A DNA stretch of 7,201 nucleotides from Actinomycetota bacterium (GTDB taxonomy: Bacteria > Actinomycetota > Actinomycetes > S36-B12 > UBA10799): positions 1 through 7,201 of the forward strand of contig DMNR01000319.1 in assembly GCA_003452655.1 (NCBI GenBank), written 5' to 3'. Below, piece by piece: positions 6,856 through 7,201 of this stretch (positions within the stretch are counted from its first letter, which is position 1; every line of letters starts with the position of its first letter). The translations under genes and the position numbers were made by a program. Below the pieces are notes generated by a model, which was not told the DNA's origin, searched no databases, and saw only the letters and a program-made list of their open reading frames with translations.

Positions 6856-6942
6856 CGTTCCCTCCTACTTCGTCTGCTGAACTCAATCCGTCAGTAGCGA
6901 GCACAGCCGGTAGGATTCTTCGGCTCGTAGACGAAGGGAACG
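6856..6942 (+). repeat. Long bulged stem D next to the amidotransferase start
   Basis: CGTTCCC (6856-6862) pairs with GGGAACG (6936-6942), and TTCGTCT (6869-6875) pairs with AGACGAA (6929-6935). The 3' arms are contiguous and the 5' arms are separated by a 6-base bulge (6863-6868), giving 14 pairs. Within the loop, AGCCGG (6905-6910) can pair with TCGGCT (6920-6925, one G-U), or AATCC (6885-6889) with GGATT (6913-6917). The stem ends three bases before the AGGA ribosome site, leaving that site free in this fold. Confidence 0.5.
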
Positions 6943-6944
6943 GC

Positions 6945-6948
6945 AGGA
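6945..6948 (+). promoter_or_regulatory. Ribosome binding site of the amidotransferase gene
   Basis: AGGA lies four bases before the ATG. It is notable because GCAGGACGAA (6943-6952), which includes it, can pair with TTCGTCTGC (6869-6877), nine pairs with one bulged G. That pairing uses the same 5' strand as stem D, so the site could be open or closed depending on the fold. Confidence 0.5.
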
Positions 6949-6952
6949 CGAA

Positions 6953-7201
6953 ATGTGCGGCATCGCCGGAGCGATCTCCCTCACCGCTGCCCCGGTGCCA
7001 CGGCTTCCTCAGTACCTCGCGGCCGCCAACCATCTGCAGCGACACCGCGGACCTGATGGGGACGGCGCGTGGTGGAACGACGATCAGACGTGCGGACTCG
7101 CTCACCGTCGGCTCTCGATCATCGGCCTCGGCGACATTGGCCGGCAGCCGATGCGCGGGATGGGCGAGCGATGGCTAACGTTCAACGGCGAGATCTACAA
7201 C
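6953..7201 (+). CDS. asnB: Asparagine synthase-type glutamine amidotransferase, N-terminal part (3' end cut by window)
   Basis: The 83 residues present are the start of a class II (Ntn) glutaminase domain. After Met1 comes CGIAGAISL with the Cys2 nucleophile, exposed once Met is removed. RHRGPDGDG (30-38), LAHRRLSIIGL (49-59, Arg53) and FNGEIYN (77-83, with the Asn-Gly-Glu oxyanion and glutamine-binding residues) follow. Full AsnB-like proteins are about 550-650 residues; the ATP-dependent synthetase domain lies outside the window. Relatives either make asparagine or, in O-antigen loci (WbpS/WbmE type), amidate uronic acids. The context next to polysaccharide genes favours the second, but this cannot be decided here. 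The ATG at 6953 is fixed by the invariant Met-Cys-Gly-Ile, with AGGA at 6945-6948 four bases upstream. It is divergent from the operon and about 70% GC in a sampled line. Confidence 0.93.
   Translation, partial: MCGIAGAISLTAAPVPRLPQYLAAANHLQRHRGPDGDGAWWNDDQTCGLAHRRLSIIGLGDIGRQPMRGMGERWLTFNGEIYN

Larger units (their letters stand above)
6646..6952. promoter_or_regulatory. Divergent intergenic region with four inverted repeats, candidate structured leader or operator
   Basis: These 307 bases separate the epimerase operon (minus) from the amidotransferase (plus) and must hold start signals for one or both. No frame here resembles a known protein. The region contains four consecutive inverted repeats, listed separately at 6668-6753, 6771-6808, 6811-6829 and 6856-6942. 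In a plus-strand transcript they would form a chain of hairpins ending ten bases before the asnB-type ATG. A promoter is not obvious on either strand beyond single -10-like hexamers. The function is inferred from the structure only. Confidence 0.45.

Noticed and set aside
6911..6916. TAGGAT as a -10 for the amidotransferase gene on the plus strand
   Set aside because: It fits an actinobacterial -10 loosely, but no convincing -35 lies 16-18 bases upstream. It is kept only as the alternative that would remove the 5' arm of stem D from the transcript.
6856..6942. Cloverleaf-like fold, possible tRNA or tRNA fragment
   Set aside because: There is no TTCGAAT-type T-loop, no 7-bp acceptor stem next to a CCA or discriminator position, and no anticodon-loop pattern.

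Overview
The window looks like a surface-polysaccharide biosynthesis and export locus from a high-GC bacterium. An actinobacterium fits best: several genes start with GTG, genes are joined by 4-base GTGA stop/start overlaps, and the flanking genes are about 70% GC in sampled lines. This host assignment is an inference; nothing in the window is a taxonomic marker.

Seven genes lie on the minus strand and are transcribed from right to left. They are a WecB-family UDP-sugar 2-epimerase (5542-6645), a left-handed beta-helix acyltransferase (4788-5552), a long GT4-type glycosyltransferase (3250-4791), a NodB-fold polysaccharide deacetylase-like protein (2474-3253), an ABC-2 permease of Wzm type (1656-2477), its ATPase of Wzt type (868-1659), and, after a 131-base gap, a second WecB-family epimerase cut by the window's left edge (1-736). 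The first six overlap one another: the first junction by 11 bases, the other four by exactly GTGA. They almost certainly form one translationally coupled operon. A class II glutamine amidotransferase/asparagine synthase (asnB-type) begins on the plus strand at 6953 and runs off the right edge.

Read together, the genes suggest a glycan that is built in the cytoplasm and exported by an ABC transporter; no Wzx/Wzy pair is seen. The epimerases and the acyltransferase would prepare N-acetylated nucleotide sugars, GT4 would add a residue, the deacetylase-like protein would trim or modify the product, and Wzm/Wzt would export it. The divergent amidotransferase could amidate a uronic acid residue, as related genes in O-antigen loci are thought to do, but its C-terminal domain is outside the window.

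The least ordinary part is the 307-base divergent intergenic region, 6646-6952. It has no convincing gene but holds four successive inverted repeats: 10+6 bp nested, 9 bp, 6 bp, and a 14-bp bulged stem that ends beside the asnB-type Shine-Dalgarno. It also contains a competing pairing that would bury that Shine-Dalgarno. This makes it a candidate undescribed structured leader or operator region.
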